Below, in pieces: positions 26,474 through 35,007 of a stretch of 64,000 nt of DNA (positions within the stretch are counted from its first letter, which is position 1; every line of letters starts with the position of its first letter). The DNA comes from Planobispora longispora (GTDB taxonomy: Bacteria; Actinomycetota; Actinomycetes; Streptosporangiales; Streptosporangiaceae). Position numbers and translations under genes: made by a program. Under the pieces are notes generated by a model that saw only the letters and a program-made list of their open reading frames with translations, was not told where the DNA came from and did not search any database. Location of the stretch: contig NZ_BOOH01000023.1 in the NCBI RefSeq assembly GCF_016863135.1, forward strand, positions 301,664 to 365,663. Direction: 5' to 3'.

Positions 26474-27154
26474 TCACTCCGGGCGGCTGGCCCAGATGCC
26501 CCGCACGTGCCGGATGTGCTGGCGCATCAGCCGCTCGGCTCCCCCGGCGTCGCCCGCGCGCAGCAGGCCGAGCAGGTCGAGGTGCTCGCGGGCGGAGTCG
26601 GTCAGCGCGCCCCGCTCGTGCAGGGGCGCCAGGCCGTACAGCCGGGCCCGGTTGCGCAGGTCGCGCACCACCTCGACGAGGTGGCCGTTCCCCGCCAGCG
26701 CCAGCAGTCCGACGTGGAAGCGGATGTCGGCGTCCACGTAGGCGAGCAGGTCGCCCTCCTCGGCCGCCTCGACGATCCGCTCGGCGAGCGGGCGCAGCTC
26801 CTCGAAGCTCTCGGCGCGGGAGGCGTCGGCCAGGCGCGCCACCGTGGGGACCTCGACGAGCTGACGGATCTCGGTGAGCTCGTCCAGGTCGCGCTCGGAC
26901 AGCTCGGTGACCCGGAAGCCCTTGTTCCGCACCGCCTCGACCAGGCCCTCCTTGGTCAGATCGAGCATCGCCTCGCGGACGGGAGTCGCGGAGACGCCGA
27001 ACTGGGCGGCCAGCACCGGCGCGGAGTAGACCACGCCGGGGCGCATCTCCCCGGTGATCAAAGCGGCCCGCAGGGCGTGCGCCACCTGCTCCCGCAGGCT
27101 CTGCCGCTCGCCCACGACCGGCAGGTCGAGCCTGTCCGGTGCCGAAGGAGCCAT
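26474..27154 (-). CDS. GntR family regulator (FCD subfamily)
   Basis: 226 residues. The winged helix-turn-helix is at about 18-80 (LREQVAHALRAALITGEMRPG and FGVSATPVREAMLDLTKEGLVE); the FCD ligand domain follows, with the metal-binding Asp/His pattern ADIRFHVGLLALAGN and HLDLLGLLRAGDAGGAERLMRQHIRHV. FCD regulators usually sense small organic or amino acids. It lies downstream of, and on the same strand as, the branched-chain amino-acid type importer operon, and may control it. Start ATG 27154 has AGAGG 8 bases upstream; ATG 27169 with GGAG is an equal alternative. Confidence 0.88.
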   Translation of the reverse strand: MAPSAPDRLDLPVVGERQSLREQVAHALRAALITGEMRPGVVYSAPVLAAQFGVSATPVREAMLDLTKEGLVEAVRNKGFRVTELSERDLDELTEIRQLVEVPTVARLADASRAESFEELRPLAERIVEAAEEGDLLAYVDADIRFHVGLLALAGNGHLVEVVRDLRNRARLYGLAPLHERGALTDSAREHLDLLGLLRAGDAGGAERLMRQHIRHVRGIWASRPE

Positions 27155-27288
27155 CCCAGCGCCTCTCATCTCGCTCGTCTCCGCACCTCGCGGGCGGCGG
27201 CCCATTGTCTCAGACCTGGTCCGGGACCCGTCTCCGCCGCGCCTCCGCCCCGGCCCCGGATCCGTCCCCGCGGCGGGCGCCCGCGGCC

Positions 27289-27996
27289 TCAGGCCCCGCC
27301 CAGGTACGCCTCCACCACCCGGGAGTCCTCGCGCAGCTCGGCGGCGGGGCCGCCGAGCACGCACGTCCCGTTCTCGATCACGTATCCGCGGTGGGCGACC
27401 CGCAGGGCCGCGACCGCGTTCTGCTCGACCAGCAGGACCGAGGTTCCCTCGGCGTTGATGCCCGCGACGAGCTCCATGACGGAGGCGACCACCAGCGGGG
27501 CCAGGCCCATGGAGGGCTCGTCGAGCAGGAGCAGCCGGGGCCCGGTGACCAGCGCCCGGCCGATGGCGAGCATCTGCTGCTCGCCGCCCGACAGGGTGCC
27601 GCCCCGCTGCCGGCGCCGCTCGGCCAGGCGGGGCAGCAGGTCGTAGACGCGCTCGATCCGGCGGCGGACCTCGGCCTGGTCCCGGACGAGGTACCCGCCG
27701 AGCTGGAGGTTCTCCTGGACGGTGAGGGCGCTGAAGACCCTCCTGCCCTCGGGGACGTGCACCAGCCCGCGGGCGGTGATCCGGTGCGGCGGGTCGCGGG
27801 TGATGTCGGCGCCCTCGAAGAGGATCGCCCCGCCGCTGGGCCGCAGGAGGCCGGAGACCGCCGAGAGCGTGGTGGTCTTGCCCGCGCCGTTGTTGCCGAG
27901 CAGGGCGACGACCTCCCCCGCGGCGACGGTGAGCGACAGGCCGCGCAGCGCGTGCACACCGCCGTAGTGCACGTCCAGCCCGCGGATCTCAAGCAT
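27289..27996 (-). CDS. livF: branched-chain amino-acid type ABC transporter ATPase LivF
   Basis: 235 residues: Walker A GNNGAGKTT, signature LSGGEQQMLAIGRAL, Walker B LLLDEPSMGLAPL and the C-terminal GGPAAELREDSRVVEAYLGG typical of LivF. It is the second ATPase of a HAAT-type importer for branched-chain or related amino acids. It overlaps livG by eight bases and ends the transporter operon, followed after 134 bases by the GntR gene. Confidence 0.93.
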   Translation of the reverse strand: MLEIRGLDVHYGGVHALRGLSLTVAAGEVVALLGNNGAGKTTTLSAVSGLLRPSGGAILFEGADITRDPPHRITARGLVHVPEGRRVFSALTVQENLQLGGYLVRDQAEVRRRIERVYDLLPRLAERRRQRGGTLSGGEQQMLAIGRALVTGPRLLLLDEPSMGLAPLVVASVMELVAGINAEGTSVLLVEQNAVAALRVAHRGYVIENGTCVLGGPAAELREDSRVVEAYLGGA

Positions 27997-28756
27997 CCGG
28001 CTCGCCTCCCAGGTAGGCCTCGATGACGGCCGGGTCGCGCCGGACGTCCTCGGGCCGGCCGTCGGCGATCTCCCTGCCGAAGTTGAGCACGACCACGCGC
28101 TCGGAGACCTCCATGACCAGGCCCATGTCGTGCTCGATGAGCACGATCGCGACGCCGAGGTCCCGGATGCGCCGGATCAGGTCCACCATCCCGGCCTTCT
28201 CCCCGTGGTTGAGCCCGGCGGCGGGCTCGTCCAGCAGGAGCAGCCCGGGACGGCGGGCCAGGGCCCTGGCGATCTCGGCGCGGCGCTGCTCCCCGTACGG
28301 CAGCGCCCGGGCGGGGCCGTACCGGTCGCCGCGCAGGCCGACGAAGTCCAGCCAGTGGTGGGCCTGCTCGGTGCACTCGCGCTCGGAGCGGCGGTAGCGC
28401 GGGGTGTGCAGCAGGGCGTCCAGGACGCTCTGCCGGAGCCACAGGTGGGTCCCGGCGCGCACGTTGTCCAGGACCGACAGCTCGCCGAACAGGCGCAGGT
28501 TCTGGAAGGTCCGCGCGACGCCCAGGCCCGCGACCGCGGAGGGCCGCAGCCCCCGCAGGTCCCGGCCGCGCAGCGTGATCCGCCCCGCGGTGGGCCGGTA
28601 GAAGCCGGTGACGCAGTTGAAGACCGAGGTCTTGCCCGCGCCGTTGGGCCCGATGAGCGAGACGATCTCCCCCTCCGCCACGGAGAGGCTCAGCCCGTCG
28701 ACGGCCAGCAGCCCGCCGAAGGACAGGCGCAGCTCCGCCACGTCCAGCAGGGTCAC
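27989..28756 (-). CDS. livG: branched-chain amino-acid type ABC transporter ATPase LivG
   Basis: 255 residues: Walker A GPNGAGKTSVFN, the LivG-type insertion VARTFQNLRLFGELSVLDNV, signature ALPYGEQRRAEIARAL, Walker B LLLDEPAAGLN and the C-terminal GREIADGRPEDVRRDPAVIEAYLG. Start GTG 28756 overlaps the livM stop (GTGA) and has GGAGG 7 bases upstream. Confidence 0.93.
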   Translation of the reverse strand: MTLLDVAELRLSFGGLLAVDGLSLSVAEGEIVSLIGPNGAGKTSVFNCVTGFYRPTAGRITLRGRDLRGLRPSAVAGLGVARTFQNLRLFGELSVLDNVRAGTHLWLRQSVLDALLHTPRYRRSERECTEQAHHWLDFVGLRGDRYGPARALPYGEQRRAEIARALARRPGLLLLDEPAAGLNHGEKAGMVDLIRRIRDLGVAIVLIEHDMGLVMEVSERVVVLNFGREIADGRPEDVRRDPAVIEAYLGGEPDA

Positions 28757-29766
28757 TTGAGAGCCTCCTCGGATCTGAGGGCCTCGTCGGATCTGAGGGC
28801 CTCCTTGGAGCGGGCGGGCCACAGCCCCTGCGGGCGCACGAGCATGAAGCCGATGAGCAGGACCCCGAAGAGGAAGAAGCGGTAGTCGGCGAGGTCGCGC
28901 AGGACCTCGGGGAGGAGGCTGATCACGATGGCGCCGAGCACGACGCCCGGGACGGATCCCATGCCGCCCAGGACCACGGCCATCAGCACCAGCGCCGACT
29001 GCAGGAAGGTGAAGCTGGCCGGGGAGATGGCCGACAGGTGGGCGGCGAACAGCACTCCGGCCAGCCCGCCCCAGACCGCCCCGGCGATGTAGGCGGCGAG
29101 CTTGACCCGGTAGGTGTTGACGCCCGTGGCCTCGGCGGCGTCCTCGTCCTCGCGGACGAACCGCCAGGCCCGGCCGAGACGCGAGCGGCCCAGCCGGGCC
29201 GCGCCGAGGACGGCCAGGGAGACGACCGCCACCGTCAGGTAGTAGAACGACACCGGGCCGTCGGTGAGGTGCGGGATGCCGTAGACGCCCGAGGGGCCGC
29301 CGGTGACGTCCAGGTTGTTGGCGGTGATCCGGATGATCTCGCCGAAGCCGAGGGTGACGATGGCGAGATAGTCGCTGCGCAGGCGCAGCGTCGGCGCGCC
29401 GATGACGATCCCGGCCAGCACGGTGACCGCCAGGACCGCGGGCACGGTGGCCAGCAGCGGCAGGTCGAAGCGGGTGGCCAGCACGCCGCTGGTGTACGCG
29501 CCGACCGCGAAGAAGGCGGCGTAGCCCAGGTCGAGCAGGCCGCAGTAGCCGACCACGATGTTCAGTCCGGCGGCCAGCATCACGAAGATCGCCGCACTGG
29601 TCATGATCGAGAGGGCGTACGGCGTGGCGTTCACGAAGGGCGCCAGGAGCGCGACGAGCAGCCCCGCCGCCCCCGCCCACCGGTTCTGCAGCAGCCGCGA
29701 CACCCGCGTCGGGGGCCGGTCCACCCCTCGGCGGCGCACCTTCGGCCCGGCCGCCCCGGTTTTCAC
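28753..29766 (-). CDS. livM: branched-chain amino-acid type ABC permease LivM
   Basis: 337 residues, about nine membrane helices, with LivM hallmarks GLNIVVGYCGLLDLGYAAFFAVGAY and LRSDYLAIVTLGFGEIIRI, and GGMGSVPGVVLGAI near the end. Start GTG 29766 overlaps the livH stop (GTGA). The C-terminus reads EALRSDEALRSEEALK, encoded by an 18-bp tandem repeat, probably a local duplication that lengthened the tail. Confidence 0.93.
   Translation of the reverse strand: MKTGAAGPKVRRRGVDRPPTRVSRLLQNRWAGAAGLLVALLAPFVNATPYALSIMTSAAIFVMLAAGLNIVVGYCGLLDLGYAAFFAVGAYTSGVLATRFDLPLLATVPAVLAVTVLAGIVIGAPTLRLRSDYLAIVTLGFGEIIRITANNLDVTGGPSGVYGIPHLTDGPVSFYYLTVAVVSLAVLGAARLGRSRLGRAWRFVREDEDAAEATGVNTYRVKLAAYIAGAVWGGLAGVLFAAHLSAISPASFTFLQSALVLMAVVLGGMGSVPGVVLGAIVISLLPEVLRDLADYRFFLFGVLLIGFMLVRPQGLWPARSKEALRSDEALRSEEALK
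28763..28798. repeat. 18-bp tandem repeat in the 3' end of livM
   Basis: Two units of 18 bases (28763-28780 and 28781-28798; GCCTCCTCGGATCTGAGG with one difference) plus a partial third encode the repeated EALRS(D/E) residues at the LivM C-terminus. Confidence 0.8.
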
Positions 29767-30656
29767 ACCCGCTCCGTGACGCGCTCGCCGAGCAGGCCGG
29801 TGGGCCGCACGGTCAGGAACAGGATCAGCACCCCGAAGGCGAACACGTCGCGCCACTCCCCGCCCAGCCAGAAGGTGCCGAACGACTCCAGCAGCCCGAG
29901 CAGCAGCCCGCCGAGCATGGTGCCGGGGATGTTGCCGATCCCGCCGATGACCGCCGCGGTGAACGCCTTGAGCCCGATGAGGAAGCCCATCAGGAAGTCG
30001 ATCTTCCCGTAGTAGGCCCCGGCCATCACCCCGGCGGCCCCGGCCAGGGCCGAGCCGAGGAAGAAGGTCCGGGAGATCACCGCGTTGACGTCGATGCCCA
30101 TGAGCGCGCTGGTGCGCGGGTCCAGCGCGATGGCCCGCATGGCGCGGCCCTCGCGGGTCCGGGTGACCAGCAGGTTCAGCCCGATCATGAAGACCACGGC
30201 CACCGCGATCAGCACCAGCTGCTGCGGGGTCAGCCGGGCGCCGAGGATCTCCAGCGGGGTGCCGCCGAGCCGTACCGGGTAGACCCGCGGGTCGGCCCCG
30301 GCGACGGCGCGCATGCCGTACTCCAGGGCGAAGGACGCGCCGACGGCCGTGATCAGCAGGGAGAGGCGGGGGGCGCGGCGCAGCGGCCGGTAGGCGACGC
30401 GCTCCAGCGCGACCCCGGCCAGCCCGGTGATCGCCATGGTCGCCAGGAGCACGCCGAGCAGCAGCGGGAGGGAGAGCGAGGACGGAACGCCGCCGGCCGC
30501 GCCGAGGACGGCGAAGCCGGTGAACGCGCCGAGCATGTACAGGTCGCCGTGGGCGAAGTTGAGCAGTTTGATGATCCCGTAGACCATGCTGTAGCCCAGC
30601 GCCACCAGGGCGTAGAACGAGCCGACGAACAGGCCGTTCCAGACGAGCTGCGTCAT
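29763..30656 (-). CDS. livH: branched-chain amino-acid type ABC permease LivH
   Basis: 297 residues with about eight membrane helices and LivH motifs FYALVALGYSMVYGIIKLLNFAHGDLYMLGAF at the start, TREGRAMRAIALDP in the coupling region and GGIGNIPGTMLGGLLLGLLE near the end. ATG 30656 lies at the end of a 13-codon mini-ORF that starts on the stop of the upstream binding-protein gene. Confidence 0.94.
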   Translation of the reverse strand: MTQLVWNGLFVGSFYALVALGYSMVYGIIKLLNFAHGDLYMLGAFTGFAVLGAAGGVPSSLSLPLLLGVLLATMAITGLAGVALERVAYRPLRRAPRLSLLITAVGASFALEYGMRAVAGADPRVYPVRLGGTPLEILGARLTPQQLVLIAVAVVFMIGLNLLVTRTREGRAMRAIALDPRTSALMGIDVNAVISRTFFLGSALAGAAGVMAGAYYGKIDFLMGFLIGLKAFTAAVIGGIGNIPGTMLGGLLLGLLESFGTFWLGGEWRDVFAFGVLILFLTVRPTGLLGERVTERV

Positions 30657-30694
30657 GCGGCCTCCCGCGCCGCGGGAAGTCCTGCGGGGCTCAC
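30653..30694 (-). other. 13-codon mini-ORF bridging livK-type gene and livH
   Basis: GTG at 30694-30692 overlaps the TGA of the binding-protein gene and reads VSPAGLPAAREAA to a TGA at 30655-30653 that overlaps the ATG of livH. An inverted repeat CCCGCG, GCG-rich, CGCGGG lies inside. It could couple translation; chance is not excluded. Confidence 0.3.
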
Positions 30695-31842
30695 CGGAGG
30701 GGATCCTGCAGGGTGAACGCGCCGTCCTTGACCACGAGGATCTGGAAGCCGCCGTTGGCCAGGGTGTGCTCGGGGGTGAACTTCAGCGGCCCGGAGAACA
30801 TCGCGAAGCCGTCGACCGCCTCCAGCGCGGCGATGACCTTGGCGCCGTCGGTGCCGCCCGCCTTGGTGATCGCCTCGGCGGCCAGCCGTACCGCGTCGTA
30901 GGACTGGTTGGAGTAGGGGCCGGGGTCGGCGTTGTACTTCTTCTTGTAGGACGCGATCCAGTTCTCGGCGCCCTGGAGGGTGTCCGGGGTCTGGGTCATG
31001 GTCGCGTAGACGCCCTCGGCGGCCTCGTTCCCGGCGATCTCGGCCAGCTTCGGCGAGACGGCGCCGTCGGCGACCATGAGCGCGCCCTCGTATCCGGACT
31101 GGCGGAGCTGGCGCGCGATCAGCCCGCCCTCCTGGAAGTACCCGGTCCAGTAGATGAAGTCGGGCTTCTTGGCGAGCACGTTGGTGATGTTGGCGCTGTA
31201 GTCGCTCTCCTTGGGCGTGACCGCCTCGGTGATCACGACCTGGTCGCCGAGCAGGCCCTGGGCGCGCACGGCGATGTCCTTGGAGTAGCTGGTGTTGTCG
31301 TGCATCAGCGCGACGCTCTTCGCGCCCTGCTTGGCGATCCACTTCTGGGCGGCCTCGGCCTGCTGGGAGCCGGTCCCGTTGATCAGGAAGACGTGCTTGA
31401 GCTTCTGGTCGACCAGCTCCTGGGAGTTGGCCGCCGGGATGATCATCGGGATGTTCGCCCGGCCGAAGATGGGCAGGGTGGGAAGCGTGGCTCCGGAGCA
31501 GTAGCCGCCCACCGAGACGTGCACGCCCTCGGTGACGAGCTTGTTGGCCGCGGCCGAGGCCGACTGCGGGTCGCAGGCGTCGTCGGCGGTCTTCAGCTGG
31601 AGGGTGCGGCCGAGCACTCCGCCCTTGGCGTTGATCTCGTCGACGGCGAGCTGTGCCGCGTTGCTCATGTAGGGGCCGATGGCCGCCTCGCTGCCCGACT
31701 GCGGGATGAGCATGCCCAGGACGATCGGGCCTTCCTCGGTGGCGGCGTCGTCCCCGTCGCCGAGCAGGCCTTGACCGCACCCGCTGAGCAGGAGGGCGGC
31801 GAGAGTGAGTGACGCGAGGGATTTCAGGGGGATGGCGCGCAT
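30691..31842 (-). CDS. branched-chain amino-acid type ABC substrate-binding lipoprotein
   Basis: 383 residues. Lipoprotein signal MRAIPLKSLASLTLAALLLS then GC with the lipobox cysteine at 22, so anchored outside the membrane. The rest is a periplasmic-binding-protein type I fold (LivJ/K family): IVLGMLIPQSGSEAAIGPYM, LAVDEINAKGGVLGR, HVSVGGYCSGAT and the YDAVRLAAEAITKAGG segment. Start ATG 31842 has AGGAG 8 bases upstream. First gene of the importer operon; the ligand could be an amino acid, amide or urea and is not fixed by sequence. Confidence 0.93.
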   Translation of the reverse strand: MRAIPLKSLASLTLAALLLSGCGQGLLGDGDDAATEEGPIVLGMLIPQSGSEAAIGPYMSNAAQLAVDEINAKGGVLGRTLQLKTADDACDPQSASAAANKLVTEGVHVSVGGYCSGATLPTLPIFGRANIPMIIPAANSQELVDQKLKHVFLINGTGSQQAEAAQKWIAKQGAKSVALMHDNTSYSKDIAVRAQGLLGDQVVITEAVTPKESDYSANITNVLAKKPDFIYWTGYFQEGGLIARQLRQSGYEGALMVADGAVSPKLAEIAGNEAAEGVYATMTQTPDTLQGAENWIASYKKKYNADPGPYSNQSYDAVRLAAEAITKAGGTDGAKVIAALEAVDGFAMFSGPLKFTPEHTLANGGFQILVVKDGAFTLQDPLR

Positions 31843-32020
31843 GGGGCGGCTCCTCACATCGAGTGATGTGTGACATTGCACGCGCGCGACGTGCTCCCGT
31901 CAAGAGGTGGGACGAGAGTGGCGGGTCATGAATTGTCCGCCCGCGCCGGGCCGCCGCACGGATCGGCGGGAGGGGACGGGCGCAGCGCAGGCTCCCGGCC
32001 CCGCGGAGCCTCGCCGGGCG

Positions 32021-32251
32021 TCACGACGCCCGGGTCCGCCCCGCGGCGATGACCAGGATGGCGCCGAGGACGGACAGGGTCAGGTTGGCGAAGATCTCGT
32101 AGCCGGTCAGGAAATCCACGTTCGGGATGACGAAGCGGTTGAAGGCGTTGAGGAACGGGCCCAGGAACGGCTGGACGGCCAGGTGGTCGACGGTCCCGCT
32201 GATACCCGCGGCGACCAGGTAGAGCCCGAGGAACTGGACGGCTTTGCTCAT
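32021..32251 (-). CDS. small membrane protein, two helices
   Basis: 76 residues; family not recognised. Two hydrophobic helices: AVQFLGLYLVAAGISGTV (4-22) and EIFANLTLSVLGAILVIAA (51-70), with PFLGPFLNAFNRFVIPNVDF between them. The ribosome-binding site is weak. It stands alone, 178 bases after the importer operon start on the opposite side and divergent from the FAH-MBL gene. Confidence 0.55.
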   Translation of the reverse strand: MSKAVQFLGLYLVAAGISGTVDHLAVQPFLGPFLNAFNRFVIPNVDFLTGYEIFANLTLSVLGAILVIAAGRTRAS

Positions 32252-32461
32252 GCCCCAACGGTATGGATCTCTCTCCGGAGGAGGGATCGGTCATGGGGAT
32301 CCCGCGGCCCGACCAAAGTCGCCGCCCCGGGACTCCGCGATCGACCAAAGTATCGGCCCCGCGTCCCGAGACCCGATGGCGGGACCGGAGGGCCCGGATG
32401 ACAGATCCGATGCTGGTCGATATAGCCTGTGTCAGCCAACATAGAAATGAGGAGGCTCTCC

Positions 32462-34390
32462 ATGCGCTGGGTGACCTACGCCGCGGACACCGGAGACCGC
32501 GTCGGCGTGATCGGCGGGGACCGGATCCATCCCGTCCCGCCGGGTGTCCATCTGATCGAGCTCATCAGCCGGGGCGCCGGGGAACTGCGAGCGGCCGGCG
32601 AGAGGGCCCTGGCCTCGGCGGCGCAGGCGGTGCCGCTGGCCGGGGCCAGGCTGCGCGCGCCGATCCCGCGCCCGCCCTCGGTCCGCGACTGCCTGTGCTT
32701 CCTGGACCACATGCGCAACTGCCGGCAGGCCGCCGGTCGGCCGCGTGCGCTCGAAGACGCCTGGTACGAGATCCCGGCCTTCTACTTCGCCTGCCCCTCC
32801 TCGATCGTCGGCCCGTACGACGAGGTGACGATCCCGCCCGGCAGCGCCTGGTTCGACTTCGAACTGGAGATCGCCGCGGTCATCGGGCCCGGCGGCCGGG
32901 ACCTCACGCCGGAGCAGGCCGAGGAGCACATCATCGGCTACACCGTCTGCAACGACTGGTCGGCACGCGACCTGCAGCTGCGCGAGAGCCCGATGGCCAT
33001 CGGCCAGGCCAAGGGCAAGGACGGCGCGACCACGCTCGGCCCGTACCTGGTGACCCCGGACGAGCTGGAGCCCCACCGCCGCGACGGCCGGCTGGCCCTG
33101 CGGGTCGAGGCCACCGTCAACGGCCGGGCCGTCGGCTCGGGCCGTACCGACGCCATGGACTGGAGCTTCGGCGAGATCGTCTCCTACGCCTCGCGCGGTG
33201 TCGACCTGCTGCCCGGCGACGTGTTCGGCTCGGGCACCGTGCCCGGCTGCTGCCTCGTCGAGCACCTGTCCCTCGCCGACCCGGCGGCCTTCCCGGGCTG
33301 GCTGCACGACGGCGACGTCGTGGAGCTGGCGGTCGAGGGGCTGGGCCGCACCCGCCAGACCGTCCGCGCGTCCGCCCCGCCGCACCCGCTGGCGCGCAGG
33401 CGCAACCCCGACGAGAGGCCGCGGCGGCCGCGCGTCAACCGCGCCCCGTCGAAGCTGCCCTACACGCGCGGGCTGCACGAGGTCGGCGCGGGCGTGTGGG
33501 CCTGGCTGCTGCCCGACGGCGGGTACGGCTGGAGCAACGCGGGCCTGATCGCGGGCGAGGGCGCCTCCCTCCTGGTCGACACCCTGTTCGACCTGCCGCT
33601 GACCGCCGAGATGCTCGACGCCATGCTCCCGATCACCGGCCGACACCCGCTCGCCCGCGCCGTCATCACCCACTCCGACGGCGACCACACCCACGGAAAC
33701 CAGCTGCTGGGCGAGCACGTCCAGATCATCGCCGCGGAGGCCACCCGCGCCGGGATGCGGCACGGGATGCCTCCGGAGATGCTGACCGCCGCCCAGGTCG
33801 TGGACATCGGCCCGGCGACGCCGTACTTCCGTGAGCGCTTCGGCGCCTTCGACTTCAGCGGCATCCGCCCGCGGCTGCCCGACCTGACCTATGACCGGGA
33901 GCTGACCCTGGACGTCGGCGGCCGCGAGGTGCGGGTGATCGACCTCGGCCCCGCCCACACGAGTGCCGACTCGGTCGTCCACGTGCCCGACGCGGGCGTG
34001 CTCTTCTCGGGCGACCTGCTGTTCGTCGGCTGCACCCCGATCGTGTGGAGCGGCCCGATCGCCAACTGGATCACCGCCTGCGACCGGATGATCGCCACCG
34101 GCGCGCACACGATCGTCCCCGGCCACGGCCCGGTCACCGACCCCGACGGGATCCGCGCGGTGCGCGGCTACCTCACCCACGTGGTCGAGCAGGCGGACGC
34201 CGCCCACGCCCGCGGCCTGTCCCTCGCCGAGGCGGTCGAGGCGGTGGACCTGGACGAGTACGCCGACTGGCTGGACGCCGAGCGGATCGTGGTCAACGTG
34301 CACCGCCGCTACCGCGAGCTCGACCCCGCCACACCCGAACTGGACCAGCTGACGCTGATGGCCATGATGGCCGAGAGGGGACTCTCGTGA
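32462..34390 (+). CDS. FAH-family hydrolase fused to metallo-beta-lactamase-fold domain
   Basis: 642 residues in one uninterrupted frame. Residues about 1-310 are a fumarylacetoacetate-hydrolase family domain (FELEIAAVIGPGGRDLT near 132; CNDWSARDLQLRE; AIGQAKGKDGATTLGPYLVTPDE; GSGTVPGCC with metal-ligand Glu/Asp pattern). A basic linker (ARRRNPDERPRRPR, about 314-330) leads to an MBL-fold domain (about 340-600) with HSDGDHTHGN near 403 as the metal motif, VIDLGPAHTSADSVVHVPDAGVLFSGDLLF and VPGHGPV. The usual state is two separate genes; there is no start codon in the linker, so this is a real fusion, not two cistrons. Start ATG 32462 has GAGGAGG 6 bases upstream. Substrate unknown; ring-cleavage product or lactone hydrolysis is plausible. 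Confidence 0.85.
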   Translation: MRWVTYAADTGDRVGVIGGDRIHPVPPGVHLIELISRGAGELRAAGERALASAAQAVPLAGARLRAPIPRPPSVRDCLCFLDHMRNCRQAAGRPRALEDAWYEIPAFYFACPSSIVGPYDEVTIPPGSAWFDFELEIAAVIGPGGRDLTPEQAEEHIIGYTVCNDWSARDLQLRESPMAIGQAKGKDGATTLGPYLVTPDELEPHRRDGRLALRVEATVNGRAVGSGRTDAMDWSFGEIVSYASRGVDLLPGDVFGSGTVPGCCLVEHLSLADPAAFPGWLHDGDVVELAVEGLGRTRQTVRASAPPHPLARRRNPDERPRRPRVNRAPSKLPYTRGLHEVGAGVWAWLLPDGGYGWSNAGLIAGEGASLLVDTLFDLPLTAEMLDAMLPITGRHPLARAVITHSDGDHTHGNQLLGEHVQIIAAEATRAGMRHGMPPEMLTAAQVVDIGPATPYFRERFGAFDFSGIRPRLPDLTYDRELTLDVGGREVRVIDLGPAHTSADSVVHVPDAGVLFSGDLLFVGCTPIVWSGPIANWITACDRMIATGAHTIVPGHGPVTDPDGIRAVRGYLTHVVEQADAAHARGLSLAEAVEAVDLDEYADWLDAERIVVNVHRRYRELDPATPELDQLTLMAMMAERGLS

Positions 34391-35007
34391 AGCTGCCCGA
34401 GACCGCGCACACCTCCCGCCCGTGGCGCGTCCACGAACTCACCGGCGACTTCTCGATCGAGGACGTGTGGTCGTTCCGCACTCCCGGAGCCGGGCCCGGC
34501 GACTTCCCGGCGATGCTCGCGGCGATGCGGGCCGCCGGAGGCCTCGCCCGGCAGACCGGGCCGTCGCGGTTCCTGTTCGCCCTGCGGTGGAAGCTCGGCG
34601 CCCTCCTCCGCTGGGACGCGCCGTCGGCGGGCGTCGGCGCGCGGGTGGCCTCGCTCCGCGACCGCCTGCCCGCCGACCTCCGCGACGCTCCCCGCGGCCC
34701 GGACAGCGAGAGCATGCCGCTCAAAGCGGTCTACGAGCTCGACATGGAGGCCGCGCGCGAGCTGGCGAACAAGACCGTGCACACCGTGATGCATCTCGGC
34801 TGGGTCCGGGGGGCGAACGGCGACCACGAGCTGCGGATGGCCGTCCTCGTCAAGCCCAACGGCTGGTTCGGGCGGCTCTACATGGCCGCCATCGCGCCCT
34901 TCCGGTATCTCATCGTCTATCCGGCTCTGACCCGGCAGTGGGAGCGGGCCTGGCGCGAGCACGCGGAGGCGGGGCGCCGGGATCCGAGGCGGCCTCCGGG
35001 ACGGTGA
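34387..35007 (+). CDS. DUF2867 family protein
   Basis: 206 residues. The text RFLFALRWKLGALLRWD, YELDMEAARELANKTVHTVMHLGWV and MAAIAPFRYLIVYPALTRQWERAW fits DUF2867, a START-like family of unknown function sometimes fused to NAD-dependent epimerases. GTG 34387 overlaps the stop of the FAH-MBL gene (GTGA), so the two are translationally coupled. Its last 98 bases overlap the 3' end of the convergent P450 gene. Confidence 0.75.
   Translation: MKLPETAHTSRPWRVHELTGDFSIEDVWSFRTPGAGPGDFPAMLAAMRAAGGLARQTGPSRFLFALRWKLGALLRWDAPSAGVGARVASLRDRLPADLRDAPRGPDSESMPLKAVYELDMEAARELANKTVHTVMHLGWVRGANGDHELRMAVLVKPNGWFGRLYMAAIAPFRYLIVYPALTRQWERAWREHAEAGRRDPRRPPGR

Noticed and set aside
32432..34303. 623-codon frame opposite the FAH-MBL gene
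   Set aside because: Shadow frame; the plus-strand product has clear domains and a strong ribosome-binding site.
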